Below the pieces are notes generated by a model. That model made no database searches and had not been told where the DNA came from. It worked only from the letters and a program-made list of their open reading frames with translations. Both the position numbers and the translations under genes were made by a program. This document shows, piece by piece, positions 1 to 8,738 of a DNA stretch of 64,000 nt. This DNA comes from Pseudanabaena mucicola str. Chao 1806 (GTDB lineage Bacteria; Cyanobacteriota; Cyanobacteriia; Pseudanabaenales; Pseudanabaenaceae), in NCBI RefSeq assembly GCF_030323025.1, contig NZ_CP097329.1, positions 3,334,001 to 3,398,000 of the forward strand, given 5' to 3'. Positions within the stretch are counted from its first letter, which is position 1; every line of letters begins with the position of its first letter.

Positions 1-198
1 ATCAATTACGGCAGCAATTCCTCCCTGTGCCCAGTCACTCGCAGAAATGGTCAAGTTGTCCTTGGTAATCAGTGCAATTTTCCATTCCTGTTCTTGAGAT
101 GCGTAATGCTCGGCAAGCGAGTCAGACAAGGACAGGGCAGTATACAAACCTGCTGCGCCACCACCAATTACAATTGCATCAAATTTTCTAAATTCCAC
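1..198 (-). CDS. nadB: L-aspartate oxidase, N-terminal part (cut by window start)
   Basis: Reading leftward from a GTG at 198, 66 codons are visible before the window edge. They contain the FAD-binding loop IGGGAAGLYTAL (residues 11-22) and the family signature SDWAQGGIAAV (54-64), which are typical of NadB. NadB oxidises L-aspartate to iminoaspartate in de novo NAD synthesis, acting with NadA. The GTG start is inferred because the nearby upstream ATG is in another frame. The rest of the gene lies outside the window. A strong palindrome (257-310) stands just upstream, between this gene and psbU. Confidence 0.85.
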   Translation of the reverse strand, partial: MEFRKFDAIVIGGGAAGLYTALSLSDSLAEHYASQEQEWKIALITKDNLTISASDWAQGGIAAVID

Positions 199-256
199 AC
201 TCGATTGCCCTTCATTGCGATCGCTACTATACAGCGCTTTGCGCTGAATTGAAAAC

Positions 257-310
257 CAGAAAAAAAGGTTTGAAAGCTTTGCTTTGCAAAGCTTTCAAAC
301 CTTTTTTCTG
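257..310. repeat. Long perfect palindrome between nadB and psbU
   Basis: The arms are about 24 bp (CAGAAAAAA..GGTTTGAAAGC and its complement) with a short GCTTTGC-like tip. The A- and T-runs at either end would let it act as a bidirectional terminator, but it lies upstream of nadB and beyond the psbU terminator. It resembles the other palindromic elements of this window in its tip. Confidence 0.75.
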
Positions 311-339
311 AGCAAATTAAGACTTCGCAATGCTCTGAA

Positions 340-378
340 TAAGGATAAAAGCCTTGCTAAACAAAGCTTTTATCCTTT
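340..378 (-). terminator. Stem-loop terminator of psbU
   Basis: A 12-bp stem, AAGGATAAAAGC with GCTTTTATCCTT, lies directly after the psbU stop and is followed on the minus strand by an A/T-rich tract. The position fits an intrinsic terminator. Confidence 0.6.
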
Positions 379-387
379 TAATTTTAC

Positions 388-771
388 TTACAGTCTGTAG
401 TTGGCATTGTTAATCCGTTCACGAACCATCGACTCATCAGGTTTCTTGAGAGTAAATTTGTCAGCATTAGACTTGAGAATTTCTTTTTGGGTATCAGTCA
501 ATCCTGCAATGTTTAAAACCTCGTCAAAGGATTGGTAAGGAGCATTATCAATGATGATGCGCCCCAAAGTGGGATACATACCACGCACTTGGCGAAAAGT
601 GTTGATATTTGCATTATTTAAGTCAATTTTGCTAAGGTCTTGCGTATAAAAATTAGTTGGAGGTAATTCATCGGCAAACGCAGCGTTACTACCAAAAGAA
701 CCTAAAAAGACAGTTGTCCAAATTGACGCGATCGCCACTAATAAAACAGAAAAGCGTATCAGAGCTTTCAT
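388..771 (-). CDS. psbU: Photosystem II 12 kDa extrinsic protein PsbU
   Basis: The 127-residue precursor has a Sec-type signal peptide (about 1-33, ending NAAFA before DELPP) and a mature domain of about 94 residues. The segment KIDLNNANINTFRQVRGMYP (48-67) is the conserved helix-hairpin-helix-like core of PsbU. PsbU is a lumenal protein that stabilises the oxygen-evolving manganese cluster together with PsbO and PsbV, and is found in cyanobacteria and red algae. The length is usual for the family. It is divergent from ndhD, with a 326-bp shared upstream region, and is followed by a stem-loop at 340-378. Confidence 0.95.
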   Translation of the reverse strand: MKALIRFSVLLVAIASIWTTVFLGSFGSNAAFADELPPTNFYTQDLSKIDLNNANINTFRQVRGMYPTLGRIIIDNAPYQSFDEVLNIAGLTDTQKEILKSNADKFTLKKPDESMVRERINNANYRL

Positions 772-1097
772 GCCTAAAATCTCTCTATTAAAAAAATAAT
801 TTATTCACTTTCGAGATTAGCAGAAAATTGCAAACCCCTAGCCACAGGTTATCCAAATCGATAATATGTAAACAATTATCTCTATTTGTTAACTTCTCTT
901 TACAAATCTTCAAATAGACCCAAAGCTACTCAAGGTAGCCAAATATCTGATTCTATAATGATCCCAGTCTTAAAGTTTAAATTTATAGCGATCACCTAGG
1001 TTTAAGTAACTATAAATAACTGCAAACTCTATAAGTGACCGTAGGTACAATGACTGTCTAGAAAATGGGTGGGTAATTACAACGGTTACTTTTGATT
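772..1097. other. Divergent upstream region of psbU and ndhD
   Basis: There is no convincing gene in these 326 bases, which are AT-rich. A perfect TATAAT occurs at 954-959 in the ndhD direction, but no clear -35 element is visible at the right distance, so any promoter call is weak. I see no palindromic repeat here. Confidence 0.4.
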
Positions 1098-2690
1098 ATG
1101 TTAAGTCTCGAAAACTTCCCTTGGCTCACGTTTATCATCGCCTTTCCCATACTGATGTCGCTCTTAGTTGCCTTTGTGCCAGACAAAGGAGACGGTAAAA
1201 CCATCCGTTGGTTTTCGCTAGTTGTGGGACTGATTGACTTCGCAGCGATCGCCTATGCCTTCTGCACGAAGTATGACTACAGCAACCCCAATCTCCAACT
1301 CGTCGAGAAATACGCATGGGTTCCCGACTTGGGTTTAAATTGGTCTGTGGGCGTTGATGGACTCTCGATGCCCTTGGTCATGCTGACTGGATTTATCACC
1401 ACATTAGCAATCTTGGCATCCTGGCCCGTCACACTGAAGCCACGTTTATTTTATTTCTTGCTGTTATCCATGTATGGCGCACAGATTGCCGTCTTTGCTG
1501 TACAGGATATGCTGCTGTTTTTTCTGACATGGGAATTAGAACTAATCCCCGTTTACCTCTTGCTATCGATCTGGGGTGGCTACAAGCGTCTCTACGCTGC
1601 GACTAAGTTTATTCTCTACACAGCGATCGGTTCCCTGTTTATCCTTGTGGCAGGTTTAGCGATGGCATTCTATGGCGATACGGTTTCCTTTGATATGCAA
1701 ACCCTCGCCAGCAAAAACTACCCTCTCACATTCCAGCTACTAGCCTATGGAGCATTCTTGATTTCCTATGGGGTCAAGTTACCGATTTTTCCTCTGCATA
1801 CATGGCTACCTGACGCACATGGTGAGGCAACTGCACCAGTCCACATGCTCCTTGCTGGTATTCTCTTGAAAATGGGTGGTTATGCCCTGATGCGGATGAA
1901 TGCGGGGATGTTACCTGAAGCCCATGCTTACTTTGCGCCAATCTTGGTAGTTTTGGGGATCGTCAATATTATTTATGCGGCTCTCACCTCCTTTGCCCAG
2001 CGCAGTCTCAAACGCAAAATTGCCTATTCGTCAATTTCACACATGGGCTTTGTGCTTATTGGGATCGCTTCCTTTACCGATCTAGGTACAAGTGGGGCAA
2101 TGTTGCAAATGATTTCCCACGGACTCATTGGCGCAAGTTTATTCTTCCTTGTAGGCGCAACCTATGATCGCACCCATACCCTCATTCTTGATGAGATGGG
2201 CGGTGTCGGTAAAAAGATGCCGAAAATTTTTGCAATGTTTACAGCTTGCTCCCTTGCATCTCTTGCCCTTCCTGGGATGAGTGGATTTGTTGCCGAGGTG
2301 ATGGTCTTTGTCGGATTTGCGACTAGCGAGGCTTATAGCGGTACTTTTAAAGTCATTGCCCTATTACTCATGGCAGTGGGTGTGATTTTAACGCCTGTCT
2401 ATCTACTGTCGATGTTGCGTGAAATTTTCTATGGGAAGGAAAATGCTGAGCTTGTCTCTAACCAAGAATTAATCGATGCAGAACCTCGCGAAGTATTTAT
2501 AATCGCATGTTTGTTAGTTCCCATCATCGGCATTGGTTTCTATCCCAAAATCGTTACCCAAATGTATGATGCGACCACAACTCAGTTAGCTAGTGTTCTC
2601 CGTAATGCTGTTCCTGTGTTAGCCAATAAACGTGATAACAAGCGTTTAGCCGCAATCCAAGCACAACCTGCACCAAGCCTGACTAAATAA
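1098..2690 (+). CDS. ndhD: NAD(P)H-quinone oxidoreductase subunit 4 (NdhD)
   Basis: This 530-residue, very hydrophobic protein is a proton-pumping antiporter-like subunit of the thylakoid NDH-1 complex. It carries the typical [19 protein letters not shown] segment with the conserved membrane glutamate, the following [14 protein letters not shown] helix, and the [14 protein letters not shown] region. NDH-1 takes electrons from ferredoxin to plastoquinone in cyclic flow and respiration. The ATG at 1098 is preferred over the in-frame TTG at 1092. The gene is convergent with ndhF, which encodes its partner subunit. The length suggests a D1/D2-type NdhD, which I infer from the adjacent standard NdhF. 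Confidence 0.95.
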   Translation: MLSLENFPWLTFIIAFPILMSLLVAFVPDKGDGKTIRWFSLVVGLIDFAAIAYAFCTKYDYSNPNLQLVEKYAWVPDLGLNWSVGVDGLSMPLVMLTGFITTLAILASWPVTLKPRLFYFLLLSMYGAQIAVFAVQDMLLFFLTWELELIPVYLLLSIWGGYKRLYAATKFILYTAIGSLFILVAGLAMAFYGDTVSFDMQTLASKNYPLTFQLLAYGAFLISYGVKLPIFPLHTWLPDAHGEATAPVHMLLAGILLKMGGYALMRMNAGMLPEAHAYFAPILVVLGIVNIIYAALTSFAQRSLKRKIAYSSISHMGFVLIGIASFTDLGTSGAMLQMISHGLIGASLFFLVGATYDRTHTLILDEMGGVGKKMPKIFAMFTACSLASLALPGMSGFVAEVMVFVGFATSEAYSGTFKVIALLLMAVGVILTPVYLLSMLREIFYGKENAELVSNQELIDAEPREVFIIACLLVPIIGIGFYPKIVTQMYDATTTQLASVLRNAVPVLANKRDNKRLAAIQAQPAPSLTK

Positions 2691-2725
2691 CATAAAGAAT
2701 GTTCGCTCAGTGAACCTTCTTTATG
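2691..2725 (+). terminator. Stem-loop after ndhD
   Basis: CATAAAGAA pairs with TTCTTTATG around an inner GTTC/GAAC stem immediately after the ndhD stop. There is no clear U-run, so it may be a processing or stability element instead. Confidence 0.45.
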
Positions 2726-2727
2726 TC

Positions 2728-2761
2728 AAGGATAGGTGATGTTTCACATTGCCCATCCTTA
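2728..2761. repeat. Family D palindrome
   Basis: AAGGATAGGTGATG and a near-complementary CATTGCCCATCCTTA flank a short loop. The stem resembles those at 7979, 38945 and 40064 (AAGGATGGG type), so I group it with them. Confidence 0.5.
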
Positions 2762-2906
2762 TCAATAGAAATCAATAGAAAGGAATTCATACTTAACGTC
2801 AGTTCGGGTTAAGCTAGCAAATCTTAAAAGCCTGTTTCAACTTATCCTGAACTCGCGTTACCTACTGTCATGAAGTCTGAAGTAGAGACCAAATAACTCA
2901 ATAATG

Positions 2907-2953
2907 AAAAAAGCGATCGCCTATTAATTTTTATTAATAGGCGATCGCTTTTT
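2907..2953. terminator. Bidirectional terminator between ndhD and ndhF
   Basis: A perfect stem of about 21 bp contains the HIP1 octamer GCGATCGC in each arm and is bounded by A- and T-runs. It lies between two convergent genes, 22 bases before the ndhF stop, as expected for a shared terminator. Confidence 0.75.
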
Positions 2954-2974
2954 CTATTCAGAATAAGTTAGCAA

Positions 2975-4987
2975 TTAAATCGAAGTAACGATGACGAAAC
3001 CAAGAACACCGATAAAAATAACGAGTGCATAGAACTGCGCCTTGCCATTTTCAAAGTACTTCAAGCCTTCACCTGTAACGACTGTGACGAAACCTGCGAG
3101 GTTAACTAAGCCATCAACGATTTTGGCATCGACTTCTAGCACTTGACGCGCTAAGCGGCGGGAACCAATGACAAATATCGCTTCGTAAATTTCGTCTATG
3201 TACCACTTGTTCTTGGAGAGCTTGTATAGAGGTTCGATAGATTTGGCGATCGCACTGGGATCGATTTTCTTCTGTAAATACATCAAGATCGCAAAGGAAA
3301 TGCCAATCAAGCCAATCCCAACTGAACTTCCACCCATTAAGAAAAATTCAGGAGTAAAACCTTCAACGGGTACTTCTGTAAGTTTTTCAGAGGGAGCATG
3401 GATAAAGTACTCGAAGTAGTTCCCCAAGGGCGTACCAACTAAACCAATCAGAATGGAAGGGATTGCCAAGACTATTAGAGGAAAGGTCATTGTAATTGGA
3501 GACTCGTGGGGCTTACTAGCATGATGATGTCCGTGACCGTCATCAACCTGAGCTTCTTTGCCTACGGAGTTTTCTGCTTTGACGTTAGAAACCAGCTTCT
3601 TATCAGTACCGCGAAAATCACCTTCAAAGGTAGTGAAATACATACGGAACATATAGAATGCAGTAATCCCTGCGGTCAGAAAACCAATTCCCCAGAGAAT
3701 AGGATTTGCTTTGAAGGTAGAAGCGAGAATCTCATCCTTTGACCAGAAACCAGCAAAGGGGGGAATGCCGCTAATGGCAAGAGTACCAATGAAGAAGGTG
3801 ATCGCTGTGATGGGCATATACTTGCGTAGCCCCCCCATCACTCGCATATCTTGAGCGACATCGGGATCATGTCCGACGACTTCTTCCATACCATGAATCA
3901 CGGAACCTGAACCAAGGAACATCATCGCTTTGAAGTAAGCATGGGTCATTAGGTGAAATAGCCCTGCACCGTAAGCACCCACACCCATACCCATAACCAT
4001 GTAACCCAACTGAGAAACAGTGGAATAGGCTAAGCCTTTTTTAATGTCATTTTGGGTAATCGCGATACTTGCACCAAGGAACGCAGTAAAGGCTCCCGTC
4101 CAAGCGATCGTGTTCATTACCTCAGGAATTTCCTCAAATACAGGGAACATCCGAGCAATTAAAAATACACCAGCCGCCACCATCGTTGCTGCATGGATTA
4201 AGGCGGAAATTGGTGTAGGACCTTCCATAGCATCTGGCAGCCATACATGGAGGGGAAATTGGGCAGACTTCGCTGCAGGACCCATAAATACGAGGATCGC
4301 AAATAGGATTGCTAGTCCCACACTCAACCCACCTGACTCAACTAGTTGAGTCAGTTTTTCTCCCATTTCTGTGAATTCAAACGTACCTGTTGCCCAATAC
4401 AAACCAAGTAAGCCTAGTAATAGCCCAAAGTCACCAACACGGTTAGTAACAAAAGCTTTCTGGCAAGCATCGGCTGCTCCTTTGCGATCGAACCAAAAGC
4501 CAATCAGCAAGTAGGAACACATCCCCACTAGTTCCCAGAAAATATAAATCTGTACCAAGTTGGGACTAACCACTAATCCCAACATGGATGAGGTGAATAA
4601 GCTCAGGTAAGCATAGAATCTGACATAGCTGGGATCATGTGCCATGTATCCATCGGTGTAAATTTGGACTAAGAAGGCAACAGTGGTGACTATGACAAGC
4701 ATGAGTGAAGTGAGGTGATCGATCACAAATCCCATGTTCAAATGAAATAAGCCTGCTTGAGCCCACTCAAAGGTGTATGTATAAGGAGTATGTCCTTGAA
4801 TCTGACTCCAGAGTAAGTTAAAGGCAATGACGGCTGCGCCGCCTGTGGCGGATACGCTGAGGACAGACCAGAGCGATCGCAGTTTGTTGGTTGATTCGTT
4901 AAAGGTGATCAGTCCTGTGCCGATAATCAATGCTGCGGCGAGTGGCAGCAAGGGAATCAGCCATGCGTATTGATATGCAAAGTCCAT
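2975..4987 (-). CDS. ndhF: NAD(P)H-quinone oxidoreductase subunit 5 (NdhF)
   Basis: This 670-residue protein has about 16 predicted membrane helices. Motifs include IFWELVGMCSYLLIGFWF (conserved proton-channel glutamate) and the FPLHVWLPDAMEGPTPISAL segment shared by NuoL/NdhF proteins. The loop DDGHGHHHASKPH near residue 490 is histidine-rich. NdhF is the distal proton-pumping subunit of NDH-1 and has a long C-terminal lateral helix region. Its length and the lack of CO2-uptake neighbours (no chp/cupA) suggest the NdhF1 form used in respiration and cyclic electron flow. It converges on ndhD. Confidence 0.95.
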   Translation of the reverse strand: MDFAYQYAWLIPLLPLAAALIIGTGLITFNESTNKLRSLWSVLSVSATGGAAVIAFNLLWSQIQGHTPYTYTFEWAQAGLFHLNMGFVIDHLTSLMLVIVTTVAFLVQIYTDGYMAHDPSYVRFYAYLSLFTSSMLGLVVSPNLVQIYIFWELVGMCSYLLIGFWFDRKGAADACQKAFVTNRVGDFGLLLGLLGLYWATGTFEFTEMGEKLTQLVESGGLSVGLAILFAILVFMGPAAKSAQFPLHVWLPDAMEGPTPISALIHAATMVAAGVFLIARMFPVFEEIPEVMNTIAWTGAFTAFLGASIAITQNDIKKGLAYSTVSQLGYMVMGMGVGAYGAGLFHLMTHAYFKAMMFLGSGSVIHGMEEVVGHDPDVAQDMRVMGGLRKYMPITAITFFIGTLAISGIPPFAGFWSKDEILASTFKANPILWGIGFLTAGITAFYMFRMYFTTFEGDFRGTDKKLVSNVKAENSVGKEAQVDDGHGHHHASKPHESPITMTFPLIVLAIPSILIGLVGTPLGNYFEYFIHAPSEKLTEVPVEGFTPEFFLMGGSSVGIGLIGISFAILMYLQKKIDPSAIAKSIEPLYKLSKNKWYIDEIYEAIFVIGSRRLARQVLEVDAKIVDGLVNLAGFVTVVTGEGLKYFENGKAQFYALVIFIGVLGFVIVTSI

Positions 4988-5192
4988 AGGTCGCGTTGAA
5001 ACGCAAAAGTTTACTGTAGAGACGCTTTTAAATGATTAGTTTACTACAGTGCGATCAGGCGCGATGTGTTAACTATGAGCATTGTTACTTATGAAGCTAA
5101 AATTTTAGAAAAAGTTAATATTGAACTGTATTAGACTTTTAGACTCACAGATGACATTATTTACAGCAAATGCCAAACAAAATATAAATATT

Positions 5193-5318
5193 TAGCGTTT
5201 TTCAAGCAAGCGAGAAGTATAGGTTTGTTTCACCGCCTTTGGCGGTGAAACAAACCTGTACTTCTCCAAAGTAGTAGAGAAATATTTTTGGGTTTTAAGT
5301 AAGCTCAAAGCTCTGTAA
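5193..5318. repeat. Chimeric palindrome: family B left part, family A right part
   Basis: It begins with TTAGCGTTTTTCAAGCAAGC-like sequence and contains the perfect stem AGGTTTGTTTCACCGCC / GGCGGTGAAACAAACCT, identical to the core at 59461-59497. It then runs into GTAGTAGAGAAATATT and ends with a family A arm, GGGTTTTAAGTAAGC...CTCTGTAA, as at 38866-38894. It occupies most of the 442-base gap between ndhF and the COP23 gene; the rest of the gap is AT-rich with no gene seen. Confidence 0.75.
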
Positions 5319-5441
5319 TAAAGTCTTAGATTTTTTTTGAGAATGAATATAATGGAGATGATTTTAGGTACATGTAGTATCTACTGGTATCTGCAAATCT
5401 TGCTATGATGTTGATATTACGAACATGCTATGGCTATAACT

Positions 5442-6041
5442 ATGAAAACTAATTTCACTAATGTTTTAACTTTGGCTGCAATCGCAATTACCAGTGTATC
5501 TCTCTTGCCAAGCCCTAGTGAAGCGCAAAGAGGTCAAGGCTTTTATTGTGATTTTTCTGGTGTCAGTCCTGCCACGATGTATCAAAATTCACAGGGGGGG
5601 ATTGAAAAATGGATTTCTTGGGATTCCGATTTTTTTTCGGATGCAGGTTGGACTCCAGAGGTGCGTTGCAATGAAGTTAGCAAACGTTTAGAGTCTTTTC
5701 GGAAGTCGAAACTCTTGAAATATGTCACTGTGGGAATTATGAACGGTGAACGGGTCATCTGCACTGCAAGTGAAAAGAATGATCGCTGTAGTGGACTGAT
5801 TTATACTCTCAAACCGAGTCAGGATGCGGTTATAACACTTTACAACTTCTTCGGATTGCGTGAAGGTCAAGCAGGTGTACCTGTTCTTAGTGAAAGCGGC
5901 GAAATTCCCTATATTGATGTCAGCAAGCGCTTAGGTGATGATGCTTCAGCTAATACTCCTAAAGTACAAACACCTGCTGTTAAAACTCCTTCCGTTAATC
6001 CCAAAACTTCTCCAGGAGTCCGTAAAGGCGATTTTGAATAG
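5442..6041 (+). CDS. COP23-family secreted protein
   Basis: From ATG 5442 (an in-frame ATG at 5430 is also possible) the protein has 199 residues with a signal peptide ending near PSEAQ. The mature part has four cysteines (40, 80, 111 and 120 counted from 5430). The pattern FYC...PATMYQ...WISWDSDFFSDAGWTPEVRCNEVSKRL...GERVICTA...C...YTLKP matches the cyanobacterial COP23 family, named for a 23-kDa circadian-oscillating membrane-associated protein of Cyanothece. A basic, Pro/Thr-rich tail follows. The biochemical role is not known. It is followed closely by two trypsin-like protease genes on the same strand. Confidence 0.75.
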   Translation: MKTNFTNVLTLAAIAITSVSLLPSPSEAQRGQGFYCDFSGVSPATMYQNSQGGIEKWISWDSDFFSDAGWTPEVRCNEVSKRLESFRKSKLLKYVTVGIMNGERVICTASEKNDRCSGLIYTLKPSQDAVITLYNFFGLREGQAGVPVLSESGEIPYIDVSKRLGDDASANTPKVQTPAVKTPSVNPKTSPGVRKGDFE

Positions 6042-6068
6042 AACTAACTTCATTTAGTTCTTTGATAA

Positions 6069-6971
6069 ATGCAAGGTCGATCGCTTCAACAGATAGTCTG
6101 TACATCTACTGAGTTACTGTTTGTCAGTATCTCTATGTTTTTGTGTGCAGATGCATTTATAAATGTTTCTTTTAATGCTAGTGTTGAAGCTTTCCCTAAG
6201 CAGATTCAGTTAGATCAAAATAGCAAAAGTATATCTATTGATGGTCAAGCTGAACTGCAAAAACAAAGTGTACAGAAATTAGCAACTGCGGTTACTGTCA
6301 GAATTCTAAATTTGAATAGTTCTGGAAATGCAATTACTTCTGGCTCTGGGGTGATTATCCAGAAACAAGGAAATGTTTACACACTGCTTACAAATTTGCA
6401 TGTTTTGCAATTTGCTGATCGCTACATGATCGTGACCCATGACGGTTTGCAATATAAGCCACTGTTACTCTCACGCTCTGTGCAGTTTGGGTTTGGTAGT
6501 AATGATATGGCGATCGCCCAATTTCAAAGCTCTCAACAATATGAGATCGCTCAAATTAAGACAGAACCTTTGCAAATTGGCGATCGCGTTTTTGCGGCTG
6601 GATTTCCCATTTATCAAGCCCATAGTTTAATCTCGACACTCAATTTGGGTATGCAAGCCTTCCATTTTACCGAAGGACGCATATCAATGCTACCAGCTAA
6701 ATCTTTGGTGCAAGGCTATCAAATTGGCTACAGCAACGATATTGTTGTTGGCATGAGTGGTGGTCCAATCTTTGATGTCTCAGGCTTTTTAATTGGAATC
6801 AATGGGCGTACCAAAAATCGCGATCCTGATTTTGGTGGTTATACCTTCTCTGATGGTACTGAACCTTCATCAATGCTTTTGCAGCAAATGCTAAATGCAA
6901 GTTGGGGTGTGCCTATTAGTACCTATTTGCACTTTACTTCTATCCGTTTAAACAATAGTTTCAGGAGCTAA
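6069..6971 (+). CDS. Secreted trypsin-like serine protease
   Basis: This 300-residue protein has a hydrophobic N-terminal export segment (about 12-30) and a trypsin-like fold. The triad can be read as His111 (TNLHVL), Asp146 (SNDMAIAQF) and Ser230 (VGMSGGPIFD). Such proteases act outside the cytoplasm, but the substrate is unknown. It starts 27 bases after the COP23 gene and ends 2 bases before the next protease, so all three are probably one transcript. It lacks a PDZ domain, unlike HtrA/Deg proteases. Confidence 0.8.
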   Translation: MQGRSLQQIVCTSTELLFVSISMFLCADAFINVSFNASVEAFPKQIQLDQNSKSISIDGQAELQKQSVQKLATAVTVRILNLNSSGNAITSGSGVIIQKQGNVYTLLTNLHVLQFADRYMIVTHDGLQYKPLLLSRSVQFGFGSNDMAIAQFQSSQQYEIAQIKTEPLQIGDRVFAAGFPIYQAHSLISTLNLGMQAFHFTEGRISMLPAKSLVQGYQIGYSNDIVVGMSGGPIFDVSGFLIGINGRTKNRDPDFGGYTFSDGTEPSSMLLQQMLNASWGVPISTYLHFTSIRLNNSFRS

Positions 6972-6973
6972 AA

Positions 6974-7873
6974 ATGCGTTTCGATTTACCAAGTTTTTTA
7001 AAGGGTTCAGTTACTAGTACAGCAATTATGGCGTCAATCGCGATTGCTCAGCCTATGCATGTATCAGCTAAAACAGCTAAAGAAGTTGCTCAGGTTGCTG
7101 TTCCCACTACAGTTCGTATTGACAATCCTCTTGGTTCTAATCTCGGTGGTTCGGGGGTGATTATTGCTAAGAATGGTAATACATATACAGTATTGACCTG
7201 TAACCATGTCGTTAAGAATCCTAATCTCGAATATAAAATCTATACTAGTAAAAAGAAAACCTATAAGGTGACTCAAGTTACCTATTTATCTAGTACTGCG
7301 GGTGATCTGGACTTAGCGATCGTTAAGTTTGATAGCCCTGAGGAGCAGGCAGTTGCACCAATTTCTGATTCTGATGAGGCAGGTATTGGTTCTGGTGTTT
7401 ATATCTCAGGTTATCCTATGTCGATTGAGACAGAGGGAGAGAGAGAATATGAGTTTACCAATGGTCAGGTTTCCAGTCGTCCAGATAAACGGGCTGGTGG
7501 TTACACGATGCGTTACACTGCTGTTACTAGACGGGGTATGAGTGGTGGACCTGTGTTTGATGTGAGTGGTCGCGTGGTTGGAATTCATGGTCAGGGCGAT
7601 CGTGAAAAGGAGTCATCATCAGCAGGGGTGGAAATCAAAACGGGTTTAAATGCGGCTATTCCTATTAATAGTTTTACAGCAGTTATGTCTTCACTCAATA
7701 TGAATAAATCCGATCTAGCTTTTGATAATTCTAAGCCTGATGATAAACCCGCAGTTGCGGTGACTCGTCAAGAGGTAAAAAGTTGGGAACAGGATTTTGC
7801 GCTGGCTGTGGGCGTAGGAGTCCTAAGACAATTTATCCCTGTGCCATCTTTTATTCCTGGGTTCCCTTTTTAG
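6974..7873 (+). CDS. Secreted trypsin-like serine protease (second copy)
   Basis: This 299-residue protein has a signal peptide (about 1-32, ending MHVSAK). The catalytic residues visible are His78 (TCNHVV), Asp113 (GDLDLAIVKF) and Ser190 (RRGMSGGPVFDVSG). It is a divergent paralogue of the protein just upstream: both have the GSGVII strand, the G(F/Y)P turn and the VSG..(I/V)GI(N/H)G strand. There is no PDZ domain; the tail of about 55 residues after the protease domain is unlike its neighbour. The 2-base gap to the preceding gene implies translational coupling. The substrate is unknown. Confidence 0.82.
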   Translation: MRFDLPSFLKGSVTSTAIMASIAIAQPMHVSAKTAKEVAQVAVPTTVRIDNPLGSNLGGSGVIIAKNGNTYTVLTCNHVVKNPNLEYKIYTSKKKTYKVTQVTYLSSTAGDLDLAIVKFDSPEEQAVAPISDSDEAGIGSGVYISGYPMSIETEGEREYEFTNGQVSSRPDKRAGGYTMRYTAVTRRGMSGGPVFDVSGRVVGIHGQGDREKESSSAGVEIKTGLNAAIPINSFTAVMSSLNMNKSDLAFDNSKPDDKPAVAVTRQEVKSWEQDFALAVGVGVLRQFIPVPSFIPGFPF

Positions 7874-7978
7874 GCTTGTGATATGACAAGTGGTTAATTT
7901 TATGATGCTTAACATATGGAGGAAAGTGATCGATTCAACATCATTCTGTTGCCGAAATCATTGTCTTTGATCAGCATA

Positions 7979-8017
7979 GTTAAGGAAGGGCAGTGCTTTG
8001 CACCGCCCTTCCTTAAC
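7979..8017. repeat. Family D palindrome
   Basis: GTTAAGGAAGGG and CCCTTCCTTAAC flank an AGTGCTTTGCACC tip, forming a near-perfect hairpin. It lies downstream of the protease operon. Small reading frames crossing it are by-products of the palindrome. Outside this hairpin and the pseudogene at 8252, the 865-base gap 7874-8738 shows no gene. Confidence 0.65.
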
Positions 8018-8251
8018 AAAATACATCCTCTACTTTGTTTGACTGCAAAGTATGAGATAGTAATGATATCTTCACTGATCGCGGTTCTCATCAAGTTAGG
8101 GACTCAGGTTTTGCTGAATCTGCATTCCAAGATATTGAGACTGTAAACACAATTAACCAAATTATCCCCAGTTCAATTCCACTTCCTAAACTACCAATAA
8201 TTATTCCAAGGCGACTTATTTATGGGATTCGTAATATCGTGATCGCCTATT

Positions 8252-8554
8252 GATTCTGAACAAGAAACAGCAGAATTACGAGCATCTTTTGCCAAAACTG
8301 AAAAGTTAGTTGTGCAAATCAATAAGCAGGATATTTAACTAGCCGATGGAGGGAATTTCTGGAAAACATGATCAAGCCTGCCGCCGTGAGAATTTTTAGA
8401 GAACAGGGAATAGATTTGCATTACACGGCAATACAAATAAAAGGTATGACGATCACGGATCGATGGAAATTGACATTTTGGTAGAAAATATTGAACTCGT
8501 AGGAGATTCTGTAATTATTTCCAATAGTCAGAATTTGCAACCAAGAGTCTGGTA
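8252..8554 (+). pseudogene. Decayed PD-(D/E)XK nuclease-like (DUF3782-type) gene
   Basis: Three frames carry successive pieces of one protein. They are ETAELRASFAKTEKLVVQIN (8252-8338), WREFLENMIKPAAVRIFREQ plus GIDLHYTAIQIKG (about 8347-8445), and HGSMEIDILVEN (about 8454-8500, open to a stop near 8554). Cyanobacterial DUF3782-like proteins have a coil followed by a WxxFxE...P motif and a MEIDIL strand that begins the nuclease core, then an E-V-K motif, which is lost here. The multiple frameshifts and truncation mean it is not functional. Confidence 0.5.
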
Positions 8555-8738
8555 ATTTTGCGCGATGTAGAGATTAGTGCTTTTTTAGACTTGTTAATTA
8601 ACTTGAAATTAATGTTATTTTAATGAACCTAAGCTATCTTGGTCAATTCATAATTTCTAGCCATGCTAATTGATATATTGGTAAAATAGCCTCCAGTAAC
8701 CGATAAATCAACTTAAACATTAATTTAGAGATATTACC

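Noticed and set aside
5340-5420. Possible LexA or NtcA operator upstream of the COP23 gene (GTAGTATCTAC region)
   Set aside because: Spacing fits neither the GTA-N8-TAC NtcA box nor the known cyanobacterial LexA pattern.
7916-8146. Reading frames on both strands across 7909-8146
   Set aside because: They exist because the family D palindrome at 7979-8017 leaves both strands open; no family resemblance and no good start context.
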